Shown here: piece after piece, positions 1-9,357 of the stretch
How the letters are laid out: every line of letters begins with the position of its first letter
Numbering within the stretch: position 1 is the first letter of the stretch
Source: an uncultured Atopobium sp.
Lineage (GTDB): Bacteria > Actinomycetota > Coriobacteriia > Coriobacteriales > Atopobiaceae
Assembly (NCBI GenBank): GCA_938028565.1
Contig: CALIZS010000045.1
Location: forward strand, 1-52,349
Direction: 5' to 3'
DNA: 52,349 nt
Translations under genes and position numbers: made by a program
The notes under the pieces: model-generated
What the model was told of the DNA's origin: nothing
The model's input: only the letters and a program-made list of their open reading frames with translations
The model's database searches: none

Positions 1-7
1 TGTGTTT

Positions 8-53
8 TGAACTGCCTCCTATTTCTCGTGTCTAAGAAATGGGAGGCAGTTCA
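8..53. terminator. Strong hairpin at left edge
   Basis: A 19-bp inverted repeat (8-26 with 35-53, arms TGAACTGCCTCC... and ...GGAGGCAGTTCA) with one G-T mismatch and an 8-nt loop. It lies just beyond the stop codon of the HAD gene read on the minus strand and next to whatever lies left of the window. Neither side carries a clear T-run, so it is a terminator-like or mRNA-end hairpin rather than a textbook intrinsic terminator. Confidence 0.5.
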
Positions 54-93
54 CATCTTTGTGATAAGGCGTTTTTTGTGTATGTAACGGTTC

Positions 94-843
94 TTAGGCG
101 AGAAGAACGTGATGTAGATCTTCTACCGTATCTACAATTGCAACCGCTCCCGCATCAATAAGCTCCTGTTTGTTGGTCGTTTTTCCATACAAAACGCCAA
201 CACAAGGAATCTTATTTGGGAATGCTGCTTCCATATCAAAACGACGGTCACCAATCATGACGCTTTCAGAAGCATCAAAGCCAAGCTGGCGCATAACGTG
301 AGCGATAGCAGTGATTTTATCGGTTGCAGCCTCATCTATTCTTCCAGCATAGGTATCAAGAACACCAATAAGGTCGTTATCCCTAAGCCCCATCTCTAGC
401 ATGGGCTGATTCTTTGAGCTTGCTACCGCAACCTTTTTACCGGCGGCGTGAAGGTCATCGATGAGGTCTCTCATACCCTTAAAGAGTGGCCATTTTCCTG
501 TAGTTACATAGAGCTCTCGATAACGCTTAGTAACCGCAACGGCATCCTCATGGCTGAGTCCAAAGACCAGCTCAAACGCATAAGGAAATGGCGGTCCTAC
601 AAGCTTTTTAAGATCTGATTCTATAAAGTCTGTGTGGCCGCAGTCTGTCATTGCCATCTTTGCGGTAGAAACAATGGTAGGCAACGTGTCTGCCATAGTC
701 CCATCAAAATCAAAAATAATAAGCGAACGATTCTGCAGATCTGAAATTACATCAGAAGTTACCAGTGCTTTGTTTGTATCAGTTACGTTTTGCATTATTG
801 CCATGTCAATCCAATCATCTACGTATGTGAGTATACCGTTCAT
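94..843 (-). CDS. HAD-family hydrolase, phosphoglycolate phosphatase-like
   Basis: Haloacid-dehalogenase superfamily phosphatase. Motif I, DFDGT, carries the nucleophile Asp and the acid/base Asp. Motif II is the VAVASSKNQ region, where the conserved Ser/Thr follows strand 2, and motif IV is MIGDRRFDMEAA, the Mg2+-binding acidic loop. A helical cap lies between motifs I and II, as in the Gph/PgmB subfamily. Substrates of such enzymes are small phosphorylated sugars or nucleotides and cannot be named from sequence. The N-terminus carries about 43 residues before DFDGT, unusually long. No convincing ribosome-binding site precedes the first ATG (843), and an internal ATG at 804 is an alternative start. 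The gene is divergent from the TPR gene at 976. The last codons contain the dispersed GGCGAGAAG motif. Confidence 0.85.
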   Translation of the reverse strand: MNGILTYVDDWIDMAIMQNVTDTNKALVTSDVISDLQNRSLIIFDFDGTMADTLPTIVSTAKMAMTDCGHTDFIESDLKKLVGPPFPYAFELVFGLSHEDAVAVTKRYRELYVTTGKWPLFKGMRDLIDDLHAAGKKVAVASSKNQPMLEMGLRDNDLIGVLDTYAGRIDEAATDKITAIAHVMRQLGFDASESVMIGDRRFDMEAAFPNKIPCVGVLYGKTTNKQELIDAGAVAIVDTVEDLHHVLLA

Positions 844-975
844 GGCGCAAAACTAACCAGTCAATGACATTTTCTTCTCGCCTGCCGAATTAACTATTGA
901 CAGCTGAAATGTCGTACACCAGCAAAGGTATATAGTTAACTATAGATGAATCAGTATGCCTAACTTGGGAGGTGT

Positions 976-3246
976 ATGATGACTCGTCAGGAAAATAATC
1001 CAGAAGCTAAGCAACCTGGAAGAAACAGGCTTGGAAAACTCTATCCGTCTCTCGTCAATACAGACGTTCTGCCTGATGAGTCTCTAGACGCTGCACAAAA
1101 TGATCAACATGTTGGTTCTATTGATCAGACTGGTTGGCATACAAAGCTCAATATTGAAGCGCTTTCTCTTACGCTTACAGAGTCCACCACCCCTCTTGAA
1201 GTGCTCAAACATTTTGTAACTACAGCATTTTTGCGTGAAAAAGATTCTCACCGAAAAGGTGGGTCTGTTGCTATCCCACCAAGTGATTTTGAACTGCATC
1301 TAGCCCAGCGACTAAAAGATGCCGGTGTTCTCGATGTGCAAGACATTACTATCCCCTGCCGCGTGGTACGCCTGCGTACCAATGGCCTCTTTTATCTGCG
1401 CGCTAATCAAAAAACACTTTCCTATGAACAGAAGATTCAGCTTCTTACTATTGAAAGCGCGCTGAACACTGCCCTCTTTGCAGAGCGATACTTTCTTGAT
1501 GCAAATATGGCATCTGAACTTGACTTACTTGCTTTTGAGCAAAAGATTGTTTCTACCATGATGAAGCAATCTCGCCCCCGCTGCGCCACCACTCAAAGCA
1601 CCCAAGAAGATGGCGAGTGGGTTGTCCGTAAAGCCATCTCTCTACACATTGAAAGCCTGCGCCTATCTCAGCGTCTTGTCACTGAGTTTAGGACCAACGT
1701 ACACAAGGGAATTGCCGCCTTTAGGGTACACCTAGCCCTTCCGGAGCAATTTCCAAGAAGCTTTCTTGGCGCAGATGGAAGTATCAAAGAAGCAACCTTT
1801 GATGACCTCAGCCGTGCGGCAACCGCTTACAACTTACACCTTGGTATGCTCATCACCGCAAGTGCTTTTAGAAGCTCGAAGAAGATTAACGAGGTATGGC
1901 TCTCGGGCATTTGCGATACAGACAAGCTGCACGCCTGTCTTTTCTCGTTCCATATTACTCGTGCACAATTTTCAGATACACACATTACAGAAGAGACGGA
2001 TCCACTTGGCGTCTACAAACTCTGGGGTGCGCAAATTGACGAGGCAGATGGCATTCTTCATGCGGTTCATCCGCTCTTTACCCTAGACAACGAGATTTTC
2101 TGTCCACCAAGCAGGTACGATTTTGTTGAGTCTTCTCAAAAACGCCTTGATAGCGTCGCAGCTCACGCACTAGGCACCGATGAAGTGTCGGGGCTTTCTA
2201 TTGATGAAGGTCAGGCGCGAGAAGAAATTATCACCAAAATTTTGCGCAACCTCTCTTCTTCTACAGAAGAAAACGTCCGCACTATCTTGTCGTATACCGC
2301 AAACTCTACCAATCCTACGGTGCGAGCAGCGGGAGAACGCGTGGTTTCTCGCTTTATTAAGGGCACGCTTGCAGAAGATGACTTTGAGGCTATTTCAGAA
2401 GAGTTTGTTGACGGAGGTGTTCTTTCCTTGGCGGTTACCAAGGCCCAGCGTCTTATTGGCGAGAAAAACTATCAAGACGCAGAACTGCTCCTACGCGAAG
2501 CGCTGGACTCCGTTGATGGCAATAATACCTACACAGATACAACCACCACTCAGTGGCGCGTATTTATGAACTACGTCGATCGAGTGCTCTACAACAGAAT
2601 TCTCTCTAATCCCGAGAAAAATACTCGCCTAGCCCCCATGTCTTACTTTGAGGCGCACCTTTTGGTGTCTATTGCTCAGACGCTCCAAGGACAAACTCAA
2701 AGTGCTCTTCAGCACGCGAGAAGGGCTGTTGAGATTGCTCCTCTTAGCATGAGTGCAAGGCTACACCTCTCCCACTGTCTTGAAGAGTCGCTAGACATTA
2801 CTGCAGCGGCAGATGAGCTCAAGAAGCTCCTGCTGCTTGCCCATGACCCCGAGAGTATTGGGTTTGGTTATTATCGCATGGCATTCTTCCAATGGAGACT
2901 CAGGCATCTGAAAGCCGCCCAGGCCTGTTATCAGTTTGCTTTGAAGTTCTTACCAGGTGCTACGTTTATTATTGGCACCGAGACGGCTATTCTTGCGCAA
3001 AGTGAGCCTGAGTTTAGCTGCGATGAAATGAGCGATGATGAGATTTACGCCACGCTCATAGAAAATCAAATTCCTGTTGCTCCGACAGATGAAGTCTCTA
3101 CTATTTTCTTGGATGGTACGCGAGCCTCGCTTGATGCAGAGCTTTTCAGTGTGGCTAAGAACTTCATGATGAACCTTGGAATTATGACTAAAGATGACGT
3201 CTACTTTGACATGCTCAACTCCATTGAAGGAGAGCCTGATAGATAA
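976..3246 (+). CDS. TPR-containing protein of unknown function
   Basis: A 756-residue, apparently cytoplasmic protein with no signal peptide and no obvious membrane helix. The first two thirds match no family I recognise. Roughly residues 553-658 form two to three tetratricopeptide-like helical hairpins (alternating A-x-x-x-A/L patterns such as ARRAVEIAP and ACYQFALKFLPG), a protein-protein interaction scaffold. The start is well placed: GGGAGG lies just upstream of two adjacent ATG codons (976 and 979), and the first is used here. The gene stands alone, divergent from the HAD gene and followed by a bidirectional terminator. Its stop codon falls inside a short (AGATA)n repeat. Function unknown; a regulator or scaffold with TPRs is the most that can be said. 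Confidence 0.8.
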   Translation: MMTRQENNPEAKQPGRNRLGKLYPSLVNTDVLPDESLDAAQNDQHVGSIDQTGWHTKLNIEALSLTLTESTTPLEVLKHFVTTAFLREKDSHRKGGSVAIPPSDFELHLAQRLKDAGVLDVQDITIPCRVVRLRTNGLFYLRANQKTLSYEQKIQLLTIESALNTALFAERYFLDANMASELDLLAFEQKIVSTMMKQSRPRCATTQSTQEDGEWVVRKAISLHIESLRLSQRLVTEFRTNVHKGIAAFRVHLALPEQFPRSFLGADGSIKEATFDDLSRAATAYNLHLGMLITASAFRSSKKINEVWLSGICDTDKLHACLFSFHITRAQFSDTHITEETDPLGVYKLWGAQIDEADGILHAVHPLFTLDNEIFCPPSRYDFVESSQKRLDSVAAHALGTDEVSGLSIDEGQAREEIITKILRNLSSSTEENVRTILSYTANSTNPTVRAAGERVVSRFIKGTLAEDDFEAISEEFVDGGVLSLAVTKAQRLIGEKNYQDAELLLREALDSVDGNNTYTDTTTTQWRVFMNYVDRVLYNRILSNPEKNTRLAPMSYFEAHLLVSIAQTLQGQTQSALQHARRAVEIAPLSMSARLHLSHCLEESLDITAAADELKKLLLLAHDPESIGFGYYRMAFFQWRLRHLKAAQACYQFALKFLPGATFIIGTETAILAQSEPEFSCDEMSDDEIYATLIENQIPVAPTDEVSTIFLDGTRASLDAELFSVAKNFMMNLGIMTKDDVYFDMLNSIEGEPDR

Positions 3247-3260
3247 GATAAGATAAGATA
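3241..3260 (+). repeat. Pentanucleotide repeat (AGATA)4 over a stop codon
   Basis: Four uninterrupted AGATA units begin at the last sense codon of the TPR gene, and the TAA stop is inside the repeat. Adding or losing a unit would shift the downstream frame, but later units also supply TAA stops, so only the last residue or two would change. Confidence 0.8.
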
Positions 3261-3292
3261 ACTCAACTCAAACTCACAAAGAATTGGTATAA

Positions 3293-3324
3293 AAAAGGAG
3301 TTCCGATTTCTCGGAACTCCTTTT
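3293..3324. terminator. Bidirectional intrinsic terminator
   Basis: A perfect 14-bp stem (AAAAGGAGTTCCGA with its complement) and a TTTC loop lie between two convergent genes, the TPR gene (+) and the amidase (-). The A/T ends of the stem give a T-run in both directions. Confidence 0.9.
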
Positions 3325-3343
3325 GCACAATGTGCTGTGGTTT

Positions 3344-6010
3344 TTACAGCTCATTCATTACGCGAACAAGCTTTACAGCATAGTTCTTATCCGTTGCCCA
3401 CGTTCCAGCAAGCTTGCGAATAATGTTGGCTTTCTTAGCAAGAATCCATGCTCCGTAGCGCTTGTCGACCTCTTGAGCTTTGCTTGGATCAACAGTCAGT
3501 GGCTCATAACCTGCGTATGCACGAAGGTGCAAGGCCTGCGCGCGGAGTCCCTTAAGAACGGTATCAAACGAGAGTCCACGCTCTCCTTTTCCAGTTGCAC
3601 CCATACCACCAAAGTTGCACTGCTCAGGAAGGACATCGCCATCAAAGCGAAGGTTACCTGTCTCAATCATGACCTGCGCATAGAGGAGCTCTGGACGAAC
3701 TCCCTCGTCAATTGCAGCCTGCCATAGCTGGTTTACAAAATCGGTTCCTGTTGCAGCGCCCTTCTCGGCATAGACAGCTGGATAAGCAGAACCTACGCGC
3801 TTGTTGAAATCTCGCTGAAGGTCCTCTTTAGTGACAAGAGGTGCTCCAAGAATGCTGGTGCGATCAGAGAAATTACCGCGAGTTGGCTCAATTGGAGAAT
3901 CGTTATCAGCAGGCGTGTTATTAGCGTCTCTATTATCTCCACCATTATTGCCGTCAACGTTTCCACCTCTACCGTTATTGGTATCAGTAGGCTTAATGTT
4001 AAGAACACCATATGTATCTGCATGTACAACACGACCATCTGAAAGCGTGATGTCTTGGTTACGGAGCAGACCATAGCCCAAATCAAAGTAGTAGTACAAG
4101 CCGTTAATTGACTGCAGGCCAATGAGTGCAGCGTGCTCATTGGTGGTTGAATCAAAGTACCAGGTCTTGCCATTTGGAGTATTAAACCAACCAGATGCCA
4201 AAGCACCGCTTGATTGAGCCCAAGCCCAGCCGTTGTTTGGCAACTGAACCCAATCGTTAGAAGTCATTCCCTTATTGACATCAACGTAATATGAGCCGCT
4301 GGAAATAGTGAAAACACCAGTCTTTAGTAGAGGATATTCTGCATTCTCATCAAAGTAGAACCACTTACCGTTAGGCAAATGCTTCCAACCAGCGTAAAGC
4401 GAACCATCTGTATTAGCCCAAGCCCAATTGCCGTCAGCAAGGCTAATCCAGCCGCCATAAAGCAAGCCACGATCACGATCAATGTAGTACTTCTGATCTC
4501 CATCAGACATAAGACCAAAGCTTGCGTGATATTTATTATTGACGTCAAAGTAGAACCATTTACCGTTTGGAAGGAGCTTCCAGCCAGCGTAAAGTGAACC
4601 ATCTTGATTGGCCCATGCCCAATTTCCATCACCATAATTTACCCAGCCATCTTTAATGACTCCAGTGCTGGTATCGGCGTAATAATCTCTATTCTGTACT
4701 GTAAATTGACCAAGCTTTACAGCGTTATGAGTAGATGATGGATCAGCATAGAACGTCTTACCATCAGCAGTAGTAATCCAGCCAGAAGCTGCAACTCCTT
4801 GAGCGCCAAAGTAGTGCCAGCCGTCAGCGTCATTGAGCCAACGATTTGTATACCTGAAGCCATTATCATCGGTATACATCCATCCGTTAGCAACTTGCTT
4901 CCAACCGGTAACTGCACCTTCGGTTGCTTCAAAGTTCATCTGGCGTGTAATTTCCTGTCCATCAGATGAAATGGCCTTGAGGTACAGAACATAATTACCA
5001 GTCATAGGAGGAACAAAAGAAATTGAGGTATCAGTGGTCTTGTATGCAACAGTTGTCCAAGAACCATCTGGAGCTGTATAGCCAAAGGTAAAGGTTGCTC
5101 CTGTGACAACACCAGTTAAAACAGGTTTGACTGTTACTTTATTACCTTGCTGAACAGCAGAAATGCTGCTCATGCTCCACCAGGTATCGGAGTGATACAT
5201 TTCCCAAATTGCCCAGGCATCAGCCCAGCCAATATAGTCAACCTTTGAGTTATCACCAAGGTCTTTAAACTCAGCTGCATGCGCTGGATTAGAGATGAAC
5301 TGGTGCTCAATAATTACGCCAAGAATTCCCTTTTGACGAGCATAGCGGACAATACCGTAATAATCGGACTCGTCGCCATTCTCGTAATAGTCTGTGCCAT
5401 ATTTATCATTGTAGCCACGCTCAGTAGCACCATCACCGCGGGTGACAATACCTGCTTTATTTCTTAAGTAATAGTTAACCTTACTGGCAAGATCCTGACC
5501 AGCAACATAAAGATCATAGTTGTAGCTTACCTTATGAGGAACTAAGACCTCAGAGCCCGTTGCTGATGCTTGGCCGGCATTATAGTGAAGCGAGATGATG
5601 GCACAAGCGTTTGCGTCAACAGCACGTTGTACGCGCGTCTTGATTGATGGATCCTCGTGTTCTCCACGAACAACAACAACCTGTACACCCCATTTTTCCA
5701 GATACTTCTTGGCGTACATGGCAGTGGCCCAAGCCAGATCTCCCTCTTTGAGTCCAAAGTAGGTAGCACCTGGATCTCTGCCTTCAAGGCCGTCACTGTG
5801 ACCTGGGTCAAGCGCAATAGGTCTGCCAGTTGCACGAGCAAGTGCTACGGCATCTTTTAGTGATTCACTCTGGATAATGTTTCCTTGGGCATCCATTGTG
5901 GTGTAGGTAGTTGCATATGCGCTTTGAACTGTTGTTACAAACAATGCTGTGACAACAAAGAGCAAAACAGCAAGCAATTTACCGCGAGTATTAAATAAGC
6001 TGCGTTTCAT
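3344..6010 (-). CDS. Secreted N-acetylmuramoyl-L-alanine amidase / glucosaminidase with wall-binding repeats
   Basis: Two-headed autolysin of 888 residues. A Sec signal peptide (basic MKRSLFNTRGK, hydrophobic core, AYA cleavage site near residue 33) is followed by an Amidase_3 domain (about 62-270). This has zinc ligands in LDPGH, the Glu of LKEGD and SLHYNA, and the catalytic Glu in IIEHQF. An Ig-like segment (about 275-365) precedes six or more choline-binding-type repeats (W/Y-rich, GWxxxxNGKWFYFD) to about 690, then an Asn/Gly/Asp-rich linker. The C-terminal Mannosyl-glycoprotein glucosaminidase domain (about 735-888) has a catalytic Glu in MIETGN and the NFGGMG motif. It should cleave both the stem-peptide amide and the glycan backbone during cell separation or turnover. 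The start is supported by GGAGG 5 nt upstream. It stands alone, near the L,D-transpeptidase gene that shares its repeats. Confidence 0.93.
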   Translation of the reverse strand: MKRSLFNTRGKLLAVLLFVVTALFVTTVQSAYATTYTTMDAQGNIIQSESLKDAVALARATGRPIALDPGHSDGLEGRDPGATYFGLKEGDLAWATAMYAKKYLEKWGVQVVVVRGEHEDPSIKTRVQRAVDANACAIISLHYNAGQASATGSEVLVPHKVSYNYDLYVAGQDLASKVNYYLRNKAGIVTRGDGATERGYNDKYGTDYYENGDESDYYGIVRYARQKGILGVIIEHQFISNPAHAAEFKDLGDNSKVDYIGWADAWAIWEMYHSDTWWSMSSISAVQQGNKVTVKPVLTGVVTGATFTFGYTAPDGSWTTVAYKTTDTSISFVPPMTGNYVLYLKAISSDGQEITRQMNFEATEGAVTGWKQVANGWMYTDDNGFRYTNRWLNDADGWHYFGAQGVAASGWITTADGKTFYADPSSTHNAVKLGQFTVQNRDYYADTSTGVIKDGWVNYGDGNWAWANQDGSLYAGWKLLPNGKWFYFDVNNKYHASFGLMSDGDQKYYIDRDRGLLYGGWISLADGNWAWANTDGSLYAGWKHLPNGKWFYFDENAEYPLLKTGVFTISSGSYYVDVNKGMTSNDWVQLPNNGWAWAQSSGALASGWFNTPNGKTWYFDSTTNEHAALIGLQSINGLYYYFDLGYGLLRNQDITLSDGRVVHADTYGVLNIKPTDTNNGRGGNVDGNNGGDNRDANNTPADNDSPIEPTRGNFSDRTSILGAPLVTKEDLQRDFNKRVGSAYPAVYAEKGAATGTDFVNQLWQAAIDEGVRPELLYAQVMIETGNLRFDGDVLPEQCNFGGMGATGKGERGLSFDTVLKGLRAQALHLRAYAGYEPLTVDPSKAQEVDKRYGAWILAKKANIIRKLAGTWATDKNYAVKLVRVMNEL

Positions 6011-6123
6011 GCGGTCCTCCGAAAAGTATTGGTTTACTCCTCTTCATACTTGCTAAAAGTTTACACTAGACTGGCACGTCAACAATAAAAAACACAAGCT
6101 CACCGCAACTTGATTGGAACTCT

Positions 6124-6786
6124 GTGATTTTCTCGACACTTGAAGATATTCTTACAACAGATTTTGAAGCAGCAATCTTTGATTTTGATGGCACTATTGC
6201 TCACACGCATCATATTTGGAAGCTTGTTGACCAGGAGTTTTTTGAGTCGCGAGGAATCCCTTACACTCCAGAAATTGGCAAGATTCTCTCCCCTCTTGGA
6301 TTTGAAAGAGGAGCCGAATGGGCAATTGCCACCTATGGGCTAAAGGAAGATTCAGAAGAAATTGTTGCCGAGTGGAAAGAGCTGAGTAAAAGCTTCTTTG
6401 TAAACTCCGTGCAGCTTCGACCTGGTGTTGTTGATTTTATTAGCAAGCTACAAGGAAAAGGCATCCCTACTGCATTAGCAACTGTCAACGAGCCGGAGCT
6501 TCTTGCTCTTCTTGAGCCTCGTTTACATCTATCCACTCTGTTTGATACTCAGGTGTTTGCAGCAAATGTTGGATCTGCAAAAGATGAACCTCATCTGTAT
6601 CTTGAGGTGCTTAAACGTCTTAATGCTACAGCCGAGAAAACAATTCTGTTTGAAGACATTCCACTGGCTCTTCAGACAGGAAATTCTGTTGGCCTTATCA
6701 CCTGTGCTGTTAATTGTGATGATGAGCATCAAGATATCGAGAAACTCTCTGAACTTGCTGACCTTACCATCAAGCACTGGTATTAA
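6124..6786 (+). CDS. HAD-family hydrolase, beta-phosphoglucomutase-like
   Basis: A 220-residue HAD phosphatase or mutase. Motif I is FDFDGTIAHT, motif II lies in ALATVNEPE, the conserved Lys lies around SAKDEPHLY, and motif IV is LFEDIPLALQ. The alpha-helical cap is of subclass C1, as in beta-phosphoglucomutase and AP-endonuclease-like HADs. The substrate is not predictable. The start is a GTG at 6124, with only a weak GGAA ribosome-binding site. No in-frame ATG is placed well enough to replace it, because the DFDGT motif begins 18 residues in. Divergent from the amidase, and separated from the convergent cold-shock gene by a bidirectional terminator. Confidence 0.85.
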   Translation: MIFSTLEDILTTDFEAAIFDFDGTIAHTHHIWKLVDQEFFESRGIPYTPEIGKILSPLGFERGAEWAIATYGLKEDSEEIVAEWKELSKSFFVNSVQLRPGVVDFISKLQGKGIPTALATVNEPELLALLEPRLHLSTLFDTQVFAANVGSAKDEPHLYLEVLKRLNATAEKTILFEDIPLALQTGNSVGLITCAVNCDDEHQDIEKLSELADLTIKHWY

Positions 6787-6827
6787 AGCTCTTGGTTACT
6801 GTAACTGTAAAAATAACGATGTAACAA

Positions 6828-6853
6828 AAAAGGAGACCCGAAGGTCTCCTTTT
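6828..6853. terminator. Bidirectional intrinsic terminator with UUCG loop
   Basis: An 11-bp stem (AAAAGGAGACC / GGTCTCCTTTT) closed by CGAA on the plus strand, which reads TTCG on the minus strand, the very stable UUCG tetraloop. The stem ends give T-runs on both strands. It serves the HAD gene (+) and the cold-shock gene (-). Confidence 0.93.
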
Positions 6854-6873
6854 GATGGTAGTGTTCGCAAGTA

Positions 6874-7077
6874 CTAGATCTTGTGGACGCTAGAAGCCTG
6901 GAGCTTACCGTTCTGGCCGGTGGTAATCTCAAACTCGACAGGCTGACCCTCATCGAGAGTCTTGAAACCGTCCATCTGAATCTCGGAGAAGTGTACGAAC
7001 AGATCGTCGCCATCCTCACGAGAGATGAAGCCGTAACCCTTGTCTGGATTAAACCACTTTACAGTACCCTGAGCCAT
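6874..7077 (-). CDS. Cold-shock protein (CspA/CspB family)
   Basis: A 67-residue single OB-fold RNA/DNA chaperone. RNP1 is KGYGFISRE and RNP2 is DLFVHFSEI, with the usual beginning MAQGTVKWFNPDKG. Such proteins bind single-stranded RNA, melt structure and act as transcription antiterminators at low temperature or in stationary phase. The start at 7077 is chosen over the upstream in-frame ATG (7110) because MAQGTVKWF is the invariant family N-terminus and a purine-rich AGAAAGG precedes it. The 5' leader is probably structured: GC-rich arms lie in 7085-7150, as for many csp mRNAs. Confidence 0.96.
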   Translation of the reverse strand: MAQGTVKWFNPDKGYGFISREDGDDLFVHFSEIQMDGFKTLDEGQPVEFEITTGQNGKLQASSVHKI

Positions 7078-7422
7078 TTCGTGCCTTTCTTTCTTAGCCC
7101 CGCAGGGCAAAACTGCGCCTGTGGAGCGCGATACCGTGACGTTTCGCCACGTGGAATATAATAACCTTAATCAACAACTTATGTAGCGAGAAACCACTCA
7201 TGGAGATTTTCACACCATCTACCGGTGGAACCGCAGATAATCACGGTATTTTCCAGTTCTTTTTTAGAGTGCATTTGTTATTAAGCGATTTTTTATCCTC
7301 ATGAGTTGAGCATTTTTTCATAGAAAATAGAGAAATTGTATAGGATTAATTTTTGAGAATAATAACAGTCATATCAAACTATTATTTATATAGAAAGTTA
7401 TCCCGCTAAAAAAGGATATCCC
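7078..7422. promoter_or_regulatory. Divergent promoter region, csp / L,D-transpeptidase
   Basis: A 345-bp gene-free stretch. On the minus side it holds the csp leader and an AT-rich TTATTATATT block near 7160 suitable as a -10 region. On the plus side, TTGTAT near 7335 and TAATAA 18 bp later could be the promoter of the transpeptidase, and AAAAAAGGATATCCC before its ATG is the ribosome-binding site. AGCGAGAAAC near 7187 is a one-mismatch version of the dispersed GGCGAGAA motif. No further gene is visible. Confidence 0.5.
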
Positions 7423-9276
7423 ATGAAAAAGAAAGTATCATCTTCCTACAGGACTTCTACGCAAAAGTTGATTGCGGTTGCTTCATTGAGTGCAGCTCTA
7501 CTTTGCGGACTCCACGCTGCTCCTGCTTTTGCAGAGACTGCTGATACATCCGCAGTAAATGCTCCTGCTGTAACAACTGATACAACTACAACGTCTGAAA
7601 ATGCTTCTCCTACAGTAACTGAGAACTCTCAGCCTACCTCACCTGCAGCGCCAACAACACCTTCAACAACAGACCAGACACCTGCTGTTCCAACAGAGAA
7701 TACTTCGCCAACCCCTCAGCCTACTGGATGGAGACAAGAAAACGGTCAATTCCACTACTACAAAGAAGATGGAACACTTGTCACAAGCCAGTGGATTAAA
7801 GACGATTCTGGCTGGCACTATGTAGATGCTAGTGGTAATGCAGTCAAGGGTTGGTATACAACGCCTAATGGTAAAACTTGGTATTTTGATCCTTCTCAGG
7901 ATGCTTACCCAGCATTTGTAGGTGCTCACCTCATCGATGGAAAGGCATACTTCTTTGATGAGGGTTACGGTCTTGTCTCCAAAGGATGGGTCCATCATCA
8001 GGATGGTACATGGTCTTATATTGACACAAATGGTTCTTTCCACTCCGATTGGAAGCAGTTGCCAAACGGAAAGTGGTTCTACTTTGATACTGAAGACCCC
8101 TTCCATCGGATGAAGGTTGGAGTTGTTCAGCTCTCTAGCGGAACTTTCTATGTAGATGAGAGCGCCGGAATGACCTCTAATGGTTGGGTGCGCCTTCCAA
8201 GTGGAAGCTGGGCTTGGGCTCAATCAAGCGGAGCTTTTGCGTCTGGCTGGTTTAATACTCCAAATGGTAAGACCTGGTATTTTGACTCCACAAAACTAGG
8301 TAATCCCGCTTACGTTGGCGAGCATTCCATTAACGGCAAGGACTATTACTTTGATGAGGGTTATGGTCTTATCCGTAATTCATGGGTAACCCTTACCAAT
8401 GGCGTTAAACGCTGGGCTGGTCCAGATGGAGTGCTGACTGGACGTCTTTCTCCTGATGGTATCTTTACGGCTGATAACGGCACTCAACCTACAGGCACTG
8501 TAAAGCTTCCTGGACTTACTCTTCACATTGGCTCAGACCACAAGGTAAAAACTGGTTGGGTAAAAGAAAACGGCAAAGACTATTACTATCTCAATGATGG
8601 TTCAGCCGCCTCTGATTGGGTCAATATCCAGGGAACTTATTATTACTTCGACACAAATGGTGAGAAACAAACTGGCTGGGTTCACCTCAAAAGTGGCTGG
8701 TACTTCCTTGATTCTGACGGCAAGATGAAAACCGGATGGATTAAAGATAACGGCAAGGACTACTATCTCAGTAATAATGGTTCCATGCAAACTGGTTATG
8801 TAACCTGGGGCGGCAAGCTCTATTGGGCTGGTGCAGATGGTGTCATGGAGGAGCAGCCTTGCTACTATCCCGACATGTATCGTTATGCGCAGAACTATTA
8901 CAGTGCTACTAACTGGCTCATCCAGATTGATACTACTGGCAATCGCTTTGCTGTATATAAGGGCTATCACGGCAACTGGGTTGTTTGGTACGAATGGCAG
9001 TGCACCACAGGAGCGCCAGGAATGTGGACCCCTCATGGTCAATTTACCGTAGGTAACAAGGGTCTCTACTTTGGCTCTGGCTTTAGATGCTGGTATTACA
9101 CGACCATTTCTGGTGAGTATCTTATTCACTCCATTCTCTATAACTCCGACGGTTATACCGTCCGTGATGGTAGGCTTGGATACAACGGTTCCCACGGTTG
9201 CGTACGTCTTGCAACAGAAAATGCTAAGTGGGTTTATGACAACATCCCTTATGGAACTAAGATTGTCATTTGGTAA
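7423..9276 (+). CDS. Secreted L,D-transpeptidase (YkuD) with wall-binding repeats
   Basis: A 617-residue wall-anchored enzyme that should form 3-3 crosslinks or attach proteins to peptidoglycan. Its signal peptide ends at AFAETA near residue 38. A Thr/Pro/Ser-rich spacer follows to about 100, then choline-binding-type repeats (about 103-490, GWxxxxxGxWYYFD pattern). The C-terminal YkuD catalytic domain (about 505-617) has the HSILYN histidine and the SHGCVRL active-site Cys. In the middle, the repeat block containing AWAQSSGAFASGWFNTPNG is almost the same as one in the nearby amidase, so the two proteins probably share a wall ligand. A strong AAGGA ribosome-binding site supports the start. 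Monocistronic, with its own terminator. Confidence 0.94.
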   Translation: MKKKVSSSYRTSTQKLIAVASLSAALLCGLHAAPAFAETADTSAVNAPAVTTDTTTTSENASPTVTENSQPTSPAAPTTPSTTDQTPAVPTENTSPTPQPTGWRQENGQFHYYKEDGTLVTSQWIKDDSGWHYVDASGNAVKGWYTTPNGKTWYFDPSQDAYPAFVGAHLIDGKAYFFDEGYGLVSKGWVHHQDGTWSYIDTNGSFHSDWKQLPNGKWFYFDTEDPFHRMKVGVVQLSSGTFYVDESAGMTSNGWVRLPSGSWAWAQSSGAFASGWFNTPNGKTWYFDSTKLGNPAYVGEHSINGKDYYFDEGYGLIRNSWVTLTNGVKRWAGPDGVLTGRLSPDGIFTADNGTQPTGTVKLPGLTLHIGSDHKVKTGWVKENGKDYYYLNDGSAASDWVNIQGTYYYFDTNGEKQTGWVHLKSGWYFLDSDGKMKTGWIKDNGKDYYLSNNGSMQTGYVTWGGKLYWAGADGVMEEQPCYYPDMYRYAQNYYSATNWLIQIDTTGNRFAVYKGYHGNWVVWYEWQCTTGAPGMWTPHGQFTVGNKGLYFGSGFRCWYYTTISGEYLIHSILYNSDGYTVRDGRLGYNGSHGCVRLATENAKWVYDNIPYGTKIVIW

Positions 9277-9302
9277 TCCAACTAGTTACATCGCTCTATA
9301 GC

Positions 9303-9337
9303 AATAAACCCCAACTCATATTGAGCTGGGGTTTATT
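9303..9337 (+). terminator. Intrinsic terminator of the L,D-transpeptidase gene
   Basis: A 16-bp stem AATAAACCCCAACTCA with its complement (one A-C mismatch), a 3-nt loop and a T-rich tail. It probably also works on the minus strand for the operon ending at 9358. Confidence 0.88.
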
Positions 9338-9357
9338 TGTTAGCTTATAAAATGTGG

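Noticed and set aside
3241..3260. Phase-variable repeat controlling the TPR gene
   Set aside because: The repeat begins at the last codon and each shift soon meets another TAA, so variation would change only the last residue or two.
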